From: Sphingobacteriales bacterium
Lineage (GTDB): Bacteria > Bacteroidota > Bacteroidia > Chitinophagales > UBA2359
Assembly: GCA_016706405.1 (NCBI GenBank)
Contig: JADJJT010000002.1
Location: 806,001 to 870,000, forward strand
Reading direction: 5' to 3'
Length of the DNA stretch: 64,000 nucleotides
Positions 28,011 to 36,852 of the stretch are shown one piece after another. The notes beneath the pieces are model-generated. The model worked only from the letters and a program-made list of their open reading frames with translations, made no database searches and was not told the origin of the DNA. Numbering within the stretch: the stretch's first letter is position 1; every line of letters begins with the position of its first letter. Both the position numbers and the translations under genes were made by a program.

Positions 28011-28949
28011 ATGAAACATTATCTATTCGTGTTCGCATTAGCCGTTTTGAGCTTAGTTGCCAATGCACAGTCGCCAAACGATATGCCACCGAACCCCCAA
28101 CCTGGCAAATGCTATGCTAAATGCTTGATTCCTGAACAGTACGAAACCGTAACCCAGCAAATTCTTTTAAAAGAAGCCTCAAGCAAATTTGAGGTTGTAC
28201 CTGCAGTTTACGAGAATGTAACTGAGCAATTGCTTGTAAAAGAAGCTTACAAAGTTCTAGAAGTAGTTCCTGCTACTTTCTCAACCGTAACCGAACAAGT
28301 TATGGTAAAAGAAGCTGGCAAACAATTGGAACTAGTTCCTCCTACTTTCGAAACAGTTTCAGAACAAGTATTAGTATCGCCTGCTACTACCAAATGGACC
28401 CGCGGTAATGCTACCCAAGCCTGCTTACAAAAAAATCCCGATGATTGTAAAGTATGGTGTTACGTAGAAGTTCCCGCTCAATACAAAAACGTTACACGTC
28501 AAGTATTGAAAGCTCCAGCCAACACACGTGAAATTCCAATCCCTGCTGAGTACAAAACTATTACTAAAGCAGTTGTTGGTACCCCCGCTACTACCCGCGA
28601 ACGCGAAGTGCCCGCCGAATACCGCACTATCACCAAATCGGTATTAAAAAGCCCTGCTACTACTCGCGATATCCAAATCCCAGCTGAATATTCGACCGTA
28701 ACTACCAAAAAATTGGTTAGCCCAGGTGGTTTATCTGAGTGGGTTGAAGTAATGTGCGAAAGCAAAATAACTCCTCAACGTATTTCTGCTATTCAATCTG
28801 CATTGAAAGCTCGTGGCTACGATCCAGGCCCGATTGACAATTCGCTTGGAACACGCACCAAACAAGCTTTAGAAAAATTCCAAAAAGACAACAACTTACC
28901 TGTTGGCAACTTAAACGAGCCTACTTTAAAAGCCTTAGGTATTAACTAA
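28011..28949 (+). CDS. Repeat protein with C-terminal peptidoglycan-binding domain
   Basis: A 312-residue secreted protein; the signal peptide ends VANAQ (about residue 20). The central part consists of eight repeats of about 23 residues with consensus [VI]PAxYxTVTxQVLVKxAxxxxE, arranged as two blocks of four (about 39-127 and 151-240). The blocks are separated by a Cys-containing linker (ACLQKNPDDCKVWCYVE). Residues about 250-312 are a PG_binding_1 domain (RISAIQSALKARGYDPGPID ... TKQALEKFQKDNNLPVGNLN). It is likely a periplasmic protein held on the cell wall. It has its own promoter and a strong terminator. The function of the repeats is unknown. Confidence 0.85.
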   Translation: MKHYLFVFALAVLSLVANAQSPNDMPPNPQPGKCYAKCLIPEQYETVTQQILLKEASSKFEVVPAVYENVTEQLLVKEAYKVLEVVPATFSTVTEQVMVKEAGKQLELVPPTFETVSEQVLVSPATTKWTRGNATQACLQKNPDDCKVWCYVEVPAQYKNVTRQVLKAPANTREIPIPAEYKTITKAVVGTPATTREREVPAEYRTITKSVLKSPATTRDIQIPAEYSTVTTKKLVSPGGLSEWVEVMCESKITPQRISAIQSALKARGYDPGPIDNSLGTRTKQALEKFQKDNNLPVGNLNEPTLKALGIN

Positions 28950-29005
28950 TTTTTATTAGACAATATCCTAAATAAAGTTGTTTTTTTAATATAACTTGTT
29001 TGTAA

Positions 29006-29043
29006 AAAACGGCAGCGCCAATTTATTTTGGTACTGCCGTTTT
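29006..29043. terminator. Bidirectional intrinsic terminator
   Basis: AAAACGGCAG (29006-29015) pairs with CTGCCGTTTT (29034-29043), with an inner CCAA/TTGG pairing, and T-rich or A-rich tracts on both sides. It sits between the convergent ends of the repeat-protein gene (stop 28949) and the YfhO gene (end 29088), so it can serve both. Confidence 0.75.
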
Positions 29044-29087
29044 GCTTTTTATCACATGGAAATTGAAAGTAAAGTTGCGAATTTAAT

Positions 29088-31423
29088 TTAACGCAAACGG
29101 CTTGCCATCGCCCAGTTATTAATAACCTCAGCCCAACTTTTTTCAGGTTCAAATACCATCTCAACGCTATAATTCCCAGGTCTTGAAACGGGCGCACCCA
29201 TTAAACCCATGTTAATAATACATAAAGGATATAGTTGCCCGTTTAAATATAGTTTCCATGCGGGGTCGAAGGGAATAGCCCAGCATAATACACCAGCGGT
29301 TGGCAAGGATAAATTACCCTCGAAACGATTAAAATTTACACTGGTAAAATTCACCGAAATCAGGCTCTTAATCGTATCATCATTCTTGCTGTTTTGCCTT
29401 AAATTATAATCTTTATCGGCTTGGGTTATTGTTAAGAAGGCTGCGTTATTTTCCGGATTTATTATAGCTGTTGTTGTTAATAATTCTCTTTTCACGGCAT
29501 CATCCGGAAGACTTGTAAAAGTATCTAAAGGCATCCAAGTATCATAAACAAAGCCCATTGGTTTATAGTAATCATTTTTGTAAACGGTAAATCCCTTATT
29601 CGCATGGATGTAAAAAGTTTGAATGGGATGTAAATGCTGATTATATTTGTTAGGTAGCGTATCGGCATAGATATTTGATAACACATATTTTACCCCAAGT
29701 AAACCCATAATTTCGGGGTATTTGCTTAAATTGGGCAGCCACCTATTAGCATTTGTTTTTACGCGACTTTGATGCTTGTTGTCGGGTAATAAGCCCAGTA
29801 CTTGTAGCAACTGTGTTTGCCCCTTTGAATTAAAGGACGAATAAGCCGCTGTTCCGCAATAGTTTTGTACTAACGCATCGTTTAATCCGGTAATAGGGCC
29901 GCTGCGATAGGTTTTTTCTGTCCGGAAAAAAAAATCGGTAGTATCGGCTTGTTTAATTTTTTTTATTGCCTCGGCCGAGCCATCAAAATAACCTAAAGCA
30001 GTTTTATAGTTTTCACGAGGATTTGCACTTAGCTGATAGCTTTGTTCAGACCTAAATTGCATATTGTTGCGGACAAAAAATGACATTTCGCACACCAATA
30101 TCAATAACAAAAATAGGTAAGCCCATGCAGGTTTAAATTTATTTACAAATAAAATTGAAAGGGTATAACCTGCCGTTGCAAGAACGGTTAGCAGGGCAGT
30201 TAGGCTAAATTTGGAGTTATAAACAGCCAATATAATTAGCATTGCCGCCAAGGCCAAAGTGGCAATTATTAAATTTTGTCGTTTAATTTTTTCCGGAAAT
30301 TGTAAAATATTGGTAGCCACTAACAGGCACGATATTACTACCAAGCCCGAAAATCCTTGCCGCCAATAATCGCCCGAGAAAAGTAAAAAGGCATGGCGTA
30401 AAGGCTGAAAAACTATTAATAATCCCCAAAAACTCAATAAAAAAAAACCAGCCCGGCGTTGAAGTTTTGGCAAACTGCCCAATCCGGAAATTAGGATTAG
30501 CAAAACCCAGGCACCGGCATAAAAAACGGGAGCTTCGTAGTAGTTGTTCCATCCTGAAAAGTCATTGCCAATACCCAAGCTATCGGCGTGCAGCCATCGT
30601 GCTAATAAAGTAAAAAAATCGGGAAACCAATTTATCTCGTTGTTAATACTTGCCATGCGCGGGCTGTTAAAAATACGGGCAACACGGTAAGCATTTTCGG
30701 GAAGGTTAGTCAAAATAGCTGTAAAAACGATTGGAAAAACCCATAAACACCTGCGCCAAGCTTGCTTATTGGCTGTAGCAATTTGACGGTAAAGTAAATA
30801 TATCAACGAAAAAATACCAAAGAGCCAAAACTGAAGGCTAAGACCCGTATAAAACGCACCTAAAAATAGTACTACGCCACCCCACCAGCGCTGCTGCCGT
30901 AGCCCTTCAATACCAAGCAGCCATAACAAGGCATGTAAAACTAAACGTGTATCGGTGTACCAGGTACTTGAAATAAGCATGTACCCCGAAAATGCCAACG
31001 ATATTGCACCTATAACCGCCGAAATACCACTCGAAGGTTGTAAGCGCAACAACAGATAAAATAACAGTCCAATACTAAAAAATGAGCCATTGCCAACCAA
31101 AACTGACGTTTAACCAAATAGTCGGGGCCAAGTAGGGAGGCGGTAAGTACATTTTTTTCGAGGATTTTTATTGGGTGAGGAAGCCATACGTGCCCGGTGA
31201 AAATTCGGTTACCCAGCCCTTGCCGAAAATCGTAGCCATTGGCTTGATTGGTTCCGGATACTTCCGGATAGGTTTCGGCTTGCACCCATTCGGGGTAAAA
31301 AAGTTCACCGGCATCGTTGCCTACATCTTTAAATAAGTATAATTTATTGCCATTATAAAAACCCTGAAACCCAACTGCACCTATAAATAGTAAGGCTGCT
31401 AATAAAAGGGCAAAGTGGCGCAT
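29088..31423 (-). pseudogene. YfhO-family membrane protein with a frameshift
   Basis: Together the two frames encode a membrane protein of about 775 residues with the layout of YfhO/GT-C-like proteins: an N-terminal helix (MRHFALLLAALLFIGAVGF), a periplasmic loop with YLFKDVGNDAGELFYPEW, about ten further helices, and a C-terminal soluble domain (FVYDTWMPLD, ILVSVNFTSVNFNRFEG-like region, FDPAWKLYLNG). YfhO members act in glycosylation of cell-surface polymers. The frame breaks at about 31080-31088, where a run of six A (T on the coding strand) lacks one base: ...WLAMAHFF|SIGLLFYLLL after correction. Either a true pseudogene, a phase-variable tract or an assembly error. Confidence 0.75.
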
Positions 31424-31760
31424 AACGTTAATTAATTGACAAAACAGGCGGTTATTTATAAGTTTAGAGGCAAAATTAATCTATAAAACCCAAAGCTCTT
31501 TGTCATGTTTAAGAGTTATAAACAGACACCACCAGCAATCCCGCAAATTTACACTTTTATTTTAGGCGAACTACTGCGAAACATTTTCTGCAATTAATAT
31601 TGTGAGCTATGAATGTAATGCCCCTCAAAGAAGGCGAAATCCACCCCCGCCCCTCCGAAGTAAAGGAAAACTTCCGGATAAACTTTTACGCCATACATGT
31701 AAGCAGTTAATTACATGTATGGCGCAGCATAATGAGACAATAGATTAGTTTACCTAAATC
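31424..31760. other. Intergenic stretch with a perfect inverted repeat
   Basis: 337 bp without a credible gene. It contains two TCCGGA copies nearby in the flanks and one at about 31673, and the perfect 14-bp inverted repeat listed separately. Confidence 0.6.
31689..31724. repeat. Perfect 14-bp inverted repeat with 8-nt loop
   Basis: CGCCATACATGTAA (31689-31702) and its exact complement TTACATGTATGGCG (31711-31724) are separated by gcagttaa. It lies 37 bp beyond the stop of the gene at 31761-32897, so it could act as a terminator, but no T-tract follows. A protein-binding site or a small mobile-element remnant is also possible. Confidence 0.7.
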
Positions 31761-32897
31761 TTAGCCCCTGATAACATAAAAGTTTTTATGGGTAAGCCAT
31801 TTGCGCATAAAACTATCGCTGGTAAGTTTGCCAATATAATACTTACCCGATTGTAATAAGGCCAGCGAATATTCGGGTTCTTCGGCAAGTACTGCTTTTG
31901 AGCCTGAGTAGCTCGAATGGATAAATTTCATACCGTAGCTATCGTACAAAATAAAGCCTACATGTCTGTCGAGGCCTATCATATAAACACCGTATCCTTG
32001 GTTTTGTATAATGCTAATCATTGCACTGCGGTCACTTACTTGGCTCATTTCTTCGCCAAACATACTGCGCACCATATTTACAGGCCACTGTTGGGCTAAT
32101 AAACGCCGGTCAACATCAACACTTAAATGGTTTAAGGTATTAGAAACCAAATAGCCACAAGCAATATATCCGGTATGAGGGAATTTGCTGTCTCCGTAAA
32201 AATCCCAAGGGGTGCCATACCATTTTTCAATTAATGTTTCGAAGCATTGCGCAAAGAACTTTTTTGAGGTATTGAGTACATATTCGCGCTCTTCGTGTGT
32301 TTGGGCTTGTGTATATCCGGTAGATAAGTTTTGTAACTGTCCTTTTAAATCGGCCACAATACCTTGGTAACCACGTGATGAAATAGAAGGTTCGTAGTAA
32401 ACATACGATTTTTTTTCGGCTACACTTGATTCTTCGGGGCTAGAGAAGAAGCTTGAAACACTTGTTAATAATGAGGTTGAGGCTTTTTGATAGTGCAGCG
32501 AGTCGGGCTTAATTGCTTTTTTACTTGTTTTGACTGGTTTGTTAGCTACACGGGTTTTGGCGGCTAATTCAGTTTTAGGGGTAGTTGTATGGGTTTTAGC
32601 TACAGATTCGGTTTTAGAGGGAGTTGTTTTGTAATTAGCTAAATGAACAATTGATTTTTGAATTGTATTTTTTGCCAATTGCGCTTGGTTGTAAGCATTT
32701 ATATTAATGGTTGGTGTATTATTATTGCATATTTCAGCTTTAAGGGGTATTTGCTTGATTTTATTGGATTTGGGTAAGCTTTCAGGTTCGTTTTGTGTGT
32801 GTAAAGTTTTACCGGTGCTTGTTTCAATTGACGCATCAATATTAAATACAATGGGCAAAGTAAGCACAAAAAATATAAACAACAAACTTTTGGCCAT
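31761..32897 (-). CDS. Secreted protein with NlpC/P60-like C-terminal domain
   Basis: A 378-residue protein with an N-terminal hydrophobic signal (MAKSLLFIFFVLTLPIVF). A Lys/Thr-rich low-complexity region (about 50-150; KTTPSKTESVAKTHTT-type) follows. The C-terminal 190 residues look like a papain-fold amidase of the NlpC/P60 kind: WYGTPWDFYG, GYIACGYLVSNTL (candidate nucleophile Cys), LDRHVGFILYD (candidate His) and MKFIHSSYSG (candidate third polar residue). The spacing differs from classical NlpC/P60, so the assignment is by motif only. It could cleave peptidoglycan peptides after export. Divergent paralogues are not seen in the window. Confidence 0.6.
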   Translation of the reverse strand: MAKSLLFIFFVLTLPIVFNIDASIETSTGKTLHTQNEPESLPKSNKIKQIPLKAEICNNNTPTININAYNQAQLAKNTIQKSIVHLANYKTTPSKTESVAKTHTTTPKTELAAKTRVANKPVKTSKKAIKPDSLHYQKASTSLLTSVSSFFSSPEESSVAEKKSYVYYEPSISSRGYQGIVADLKGQLQNLSTGYTQAQTHEEREYVLNTSKKFFAQCFETLIEKWYGTPWDFYGDSKFPHTGYIACGYLVSNTLNHLSVDVDRRLLAQQWPVNMVRSMFGEEMSQVSDRSAMISIIQNQGYGVYMIGLDRHVGFILYDSYGMKFIHSSYSGSKAVLAEEPEYSLALLQSGKYYIGKLTSDSFMRKWLTHKNFYVIRG

Positions 32898-33019
32898 AAA
32901 AAGGGTAGTTTTGAAGGCAAGCCTATTAAAAATAGTGTTACCAAATAAAATACAAAATTAAATTAAAATATAAAATATTTTGCCTTTATTGTTAAGTAGG
33001 TAACTTTAATATTGTTTTT

Positions 33020-33838
33020 TTATTCAGCAAAGGTAAGCATTGTTTTACGAATTTGCGCCAATTTAGTCAATAATTTATCCATTTTTTGTAGTTGCATCAT
33101 ATTAGCGCCATCTGAAAGTGCTTGCTCGGGTTGTGGATGCGTTTCAATAAAAATACCGTCTGTGCCTGCGGCTATCCCGGCGCAAGCTAAAGTTTCAATA
33201 AAGCGTGGTAGGCCGCCTGTTACACCTTGTGCCTGGTTGGGTTGTTGAACCGAGTGAGTACAATCTAACACTACGGGTACGCCAAAATCTTGTATGATGG
33301 GAATGCCTCTAAAGTCCACAATTAGGTCGGTATAGCCAAAACTAACGCCCCTTTCGGTAGCCCAAACATTGGTGTTGCCTTGTGCCCGCACTTTTTCAAT
33401 GGCAAACTGCATAGCCTGTGGCGACAAAAATTGTCCTTTTTTAATATTTACTACTTTTTGGGTGTTGGCAGCAGCTATTAACAACGATGTTTGCCGGCAT
33501 AAAAAGGCCGGAATTTGTAATACATCAACGTATTGGGCGGCAAGGGCCGCTTCTTCTTCGGTATGAATATCGGTTAAAACGGGTACACCTAACTGTGCTT
33601 TTACTTTGCTTAGAATTTTTAAGGCTTTTTCATCGCCTATACCAGTAAAACTGTTTACACTGCTGCGGTTGGCTTTGCGGTACGAGGCTTTAAAAATATA
33701 CGGAATTTTAAGTTCGTCAGTAAGTTTTATCATGTACTCGGCAATTTCAAATACTACTTTTTCATTCTCAACAACACAAGGGCCGGCTATTAAAAAAAAT
33801 TGCCCCGATTGGGCATTGGCTAAATTGTTTAAAAACAT
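33020..33838 (-). CDS. kdsA: 3-deoxy-D-manno-octulosonate 8-phosphate synthase
   Basis: KdsA condenses phosphoenolpyruvate with arabinose-5-phosphate to Kdo-8-phosphate, the committed step to the inner-core sugar of LPS. The 272-residue protein has the diagnostic IAGPCVVE start, FKASYRKANRSS, the GxGDEKALKIL region, LTDIHTEEE, QIPAFLCRQTSLL and VLDCTHSVQQPN. The Cys in GPCVVE, where E. coli KdsA has Asn, places it in the metal-dependent class. Length is standard. It is separate from the other LPS genes in the window (rmlD, lptE). Confidence 0.95.
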   Translation of the reverse strand: MFLNNLANAQSGQFFLIAGPCVVENEKVVFEIAEYMIKLTDELKIPYIFKASYRKANRSSVNSFTGIGDEKALKILSKVKAQLGVPVLTDIHTEEEAALAAQYVDVLQIPAFLCRQTSLLIAAANTQKVVNIKKGQFLSPQAMQFAIEKVRAQGNTNVWATERGVSFGYTDLIVDFRGIPIIQDFGVPVVLDCTHSVQQPNQAQGVTGGLPRFIETLACAGIAAGTDGIFIETHPQPEQALSDGANMMQLQKMDKLLTKLAQIRKTMLTFAE

Positions 33839-33997
33839 ATATAGATGTAAAACAAATCTAATGATGACAATTATAATACTGCTTCCGGATGATTAAAAAC
33901 TCTTGTAAGGCTAAAACTATGTTTCATTTAGATAAAATGATAGTTTTTCTTATAATATCCGGAAAGAATGATACCATCCATACAAATAATACTTAAT

Positions 33998-34390
33998 TTA
34001 ATTTAATTTGTGTGGAACAACCATTAAAAAAGCCGGAATATTAACTAAAAATCGGCTGCCGTCGTGTACTCTGGTCATGGTAAATGCACCAAACATTTTG
34101 CCTATTTCGGTTGTTAAGTTGCATCCCGAAATATATTGATGCGATTCGCCTGGCTCTAAAACGGGTTGTTGGCCAATAACGCCTGCGCCTTTAACTTCGC
34201 GGCGAATAAACGAGTCGTAAATAAACCAATGTCTGTTTAATAATTGAATGGTGTGTGGACTTCGGTTTTCAATAGTTATACGGTAGGCAAACACGTACTC
34301 GGGGTTATGCGGTATTGAGTGTTCGGGGTAGTAATAGGTTTCTACGCTAACTTTAACGCCCTCGGTAATTGATGTTACAAATTCGGTCAT
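33998..34390 (-). CDS. apaG: ApaG-domain protein (Co2+/Mg2+ efflux protein ApaG)
   Basis: A 130-residue single ApaG/DUF525 domain of fibronectin-like beta fold. It shows YVFAYRITIENRSPHTIQLLNRHW, the GAGVIGQQP loop of the GxGxxG type, EPGESHQYISGCNL and the C-terminal MRVHDGS-type TMTRVHDGSRFLVNIPAF. ApaG has been linked to cation resistance and Ap4A metabolism in enterobacteria, but its biochemical role is unclear. It lies 69 bp downstream of gmk on the same strand. Confidence 0.92.
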   Translation of the reverse strand: MTEFVTSITEGVKVSVETYYYPEHSIPHNPEYVFAYRITIENRSPHTIQLLNRHWFIYDSFIRREVKGAGVIGQQPVLEPGESHQYISGCNLTTEIGKMFGAFTMTRVHDGSRFLVNIPAFLMVVPHKLN

Positions 34391-34459
34391 AAAAGAAAGA
34401 AAAGCAATTCCATGAAAAAACTAGCCGCAAGTTAAGATTTTTTTTCGAGATTAGGCCTA

Positions 34460-35065
34460 TTATTTGCAGCATTTGGTATTTTCCGGAGATAAAAAATTGC
34501 GAACAATCATTTCGGCGGCTTGTTTAGCTGCTATTAGGTCTTCGTTTAGTATTGAAACATCAAATTTTGACTCGAACTGCAACTCGTGCGCTGCTTTTGC
34601 TACGCGCTCTTCAAAATTAGGTGGTGGCGTGGCGTAACGTTGTAAAAGCCGTTGGCGCAAGGTATCAACTGAGTTTACTTTTACAAAAACGGTTAATGCT
34701 TTGGAGTCGTATCTTTTTTTGATATTAAGAGCGCCTACAACATCTACATCAAATATAACCACAAATCCGGATGCTAAAATAGTATCAACTTCGCTTTTAA
34801 GTGTTCCATAATAATGACCGCCATAAACTTCTTGCCATTCTAAAAAAGCTCCTTCGTGTATTTTTTCTTTAAATTCGTGGTGGCTTAAAAAGTAGTAATC
34901 TTTGCCGTGTGTTTCGTTTGGCCTTATGCTGCGTGTTGTGGCCGATACCGAAAAGCGCAATATGGGAAAAACCGTTAAAAGATGTTTTACAATAGTTGTT
35001 TTACCGGCACCCGACGGGGCGGCAAATACAATTAATTTGCCCGGAGGTGGTATAATATTTTGCAC
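34460..35065 (-). CDS. gmk: Guanylate kinase
   Basis: Gmk phosphorylates GMP to GDP with ATP. The 201-residue protein has the P-loop FAAPSGAGKTTIVKHLL near the N-terminus, SATTRSIRPNETHGKDYYF (GMP-binding), GAFLEWQEVYGGHYYGT and FDVDVVGALNIKKRY, all in the usual order. It is followed by apaG and preceded by yicC about 125 bp upstream on the same strand; yicC-gmk order is common in bacteria. Confidence 0.95.
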   Translation of the reverse strand: MQNIIPPPGKLIVFAAPSGAGKTTIVKHLLTVFPILRFSVSATTRSIRPNETHGKDYYFLSHHEFKEKIHEGAFLEWQEVYGGHYYGTLKSEVDTILASGFVVIFDVDVVGALNIKKRYDSKALTVFVKVNSVDTLRQRLLQRYATPPPNFEERVAKAAHELQFESKFDVSILNEDLIAAKQAAEMIVRNFLSPENTKCCK

Positions 35066-35190
35066 AAAGAAAATAAAAATTTACACCGCAATTTTTTTGC
35101 AGGTTAGGTTTTTGGTTGGGCTGGTTTTTTTTATAATTTATTAGTAAGCGTTCGGTTAATGAGGCTATGTAATATAGAATCAATTTTAAA

Positions 35191-36078
35191 TTATATTACA
35201 TTTAAAACTTGTTCTTTAATTTTTTCTAATTCGGCTTTCATTTGAATTACATGGGTTTGAATTAACACATCATAAGCTTTTGAACCTATGGTATTAATTT
35301 CGCGTCCCAATTCTTGGGCAATAAAATTAAGTGTTTTTCCTTTGGCTATATCTTCTCCATCGTTAAGTTCGCGTACAAAGTAATCGCAATGACTTTTAAG
35401 TCGTATAATTTCTTCGTTTATGTCAATTTTTTCTAAATAGTATAGCAGTTCTTGTTCAAAGCGGTTGGGGTCGTAGTTTTCGGGTTGTAACAGTTCTTCT
35501 ATTTGTTGTTTTATTCGGGTGCGAGTTTGGGCAATTCGCATGGGCGCAGCTATTTCAACGTGTTGTAAGTGTTTGCGAATTTGGTCAATAGAGTTTTGTA
35601 AGTCGGCTTCTAAGGCTTCGCCTTCGGTGAGCCTAAATTTAGCAAAAACTTCGAGTGCTTTTACTACGTTGGCTTCAATTGGCTGCCATTCTTCCTCGGT
35701 TAATTCGGTAACTATGGGTTGGGCTACATCCGGAAGTGCCATAATAGTATTAAGCAAATGCGCTCCGGCGGGTATATTTAACTCGGCACAAAGTTTCGAT
35801 AAATCGCGGTAGTAAGCAATTATTAGGGTAGAATTTAAGCTGTAATGTTTAGCGGTTGTATTTGGCTGCTCTTCAATATTAATAACTACCTCAACTTTGC
35901 CGCGCTGAAGTTGCTCGGTTAAAAATTTTCGCAATCCGGCTTCGCGGTTTTTGCAACCATGTGGTAGTCGTACTAATAAATCTAATGTTTTGCTGTTAAC
36001 CGACCGTATTTCGGTGTTTATTACCCTGTCGGCTAAAACAGTGGTAGCTTTACCATAGCCGGTCATCGAATAAAGCAT
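35191..36078 (-). CDS. YicC/YloC family endoribonuclease-like protein
   Basis: A 295-residue YicC-family protein. The N-terminus MLYSMTGYGKA, the early block TEIRSVNSKTLDLLVRLP and the C-terminal region FEQELLYYLEKIDINEEI, LKSHCDYF, KGKTLNFIAQELGREINTIGSKA are diagnostic. YicC of E. coli is reported to promote RNA cleavage; the exact role here is not known. It precedes gmk as in many bacteria, which suggests one operon yicC-gmk-apaG. Confidence 0.92.
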   Translation of the reverse strand: MLYSMTGYGKATTVLADRVINTEIRSVNSKTLDLLVRLPHGCKNREAGLRKFLTEQLQRGKVEVVINIEEQPNTTAKHYSLNSTLIIAYYRDLSKLCAELNIPAGAHLLNTIMALPDVAQPIVTELTEEEWQPIEANVVKALEVFAKFRLTEGEALEADLQNSIDQIRKHLQHVEIAAPMRIAQTRTRIKQQIEELLQPENYDPNRFEQELLYYLEKIDINEEIIRLKSHCDYFVRELNDGEDIAKGKTLNFIAQELGREINTIGSKAYDVLIQTHVIQMKAELEKIKEQVLNVI

Positions 36079-36229
36079 ACAACAAGTTTAGTTTTAACAA
36101 CTTTTTCCTTTAAATACAAGTGCAAATATAAACACAAGCTAAGCCACAAAAGTACGTTTAATTTTTGTATGTATTTAATTAATGCTGTAGGGATTTAAGT
36201 TTATTTTATGGCAATAAATGTTTAAATTG

Positions 36230-36237
36230 TAATTTTG
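36230..36237 (+). promoter_or_regulatory. Candidate -7 promoter element of pth
   Basis: TAATTTTG fits TAnnTTTG and lies 15 bp before ATG 36253. This position argues that the in-frame TTG at 36235 is not the pth start and that the transcript has a very short leader. Confidence 0.4.
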
Positions 36238-36252
36238 CACCCAAATTGTTTT

Positions 36253-36813
36253 ATGAAGTTTTTAATTATTGGGCTGGGTAATATTGGCAACGAGTACGAG
36301 GGTACCCGCCATAATATTGGTTTTGAAGTGGCAAATACCCTAGCTAAATTGTATGATTTTAACTTTACGTTAGGACGCCATGCTTACAAAGGCGAGTTTA
36401 AGCTGAAAGGGCATTTGATTACAGTTATAAAACCTACTACCTACATGAACCTTAGTGGCAAAGCCTTGCGCTATTGGATGCAACAATTAAACATAACGAT
36501 AACAAATATAATTGTAGTGGTTGATGATAAAGATTTACCACTTGGTAAACTCCGGATGCGCAAAAAAGGAAGTGCCGGAGGGCATAATGGCATGCGCGAT
36601 ATCGAAGCCACACTCACTACGCCCGAATATGCACGCTTGCGAATGGGTATTGGCAATAATTTTCAACAAGGTAAACAAGTTCAATTTGTATTGGGTAAAT
36701 GGACAGAAGCCGAAAAAGCCGAAGTAAATATTGCCATTGAGCAGGCTTGCCAAGCCCTTACTGCCTTTGTAACCGAAGGTATTGACCAAGCAATGACCAA
36801 GTTTAACAACTAA
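36253..36813 (+). CDS. pth: Peptidyl-tRNA hydrolase
   Basis: Pth releases tRNA from prematurely dropped peptidyl-tRNA. The 186-residue protein has IIGLGNIGNEYEGTRHNIGF with the catalytic His, PTTYMNLSG, VVDDKDLPLGKLRMRKKGSAGGHNGMRDI and a normal C-terminal segment. ATG 36253 gives the standard N-terminus MKFLIIGLGN. The flippase-like gene follows after 39 bp on the same strand. Confidence 0.95.
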   Translation: MKFLIIGLGNIGNEYEGTRHNIGFEVANTLAKLYDFNFTLGRHAYKGEFKLKGHLITVIKPTTYMNLSGKALRYWMQQLNITITNIIVVVDDKDLPLGKLRMRKKGSAGGHNGMRDIEATLTTPEYARLRMGIGNNFQQGKQVQFVLGKWTEAEKAEVNIAIEQACQALTAFVTEGIDQAMTKFNN

Positions 36814-36852
36814 GCAATAAGCCAACTCACTAACCACTAATTTGTACTTATT

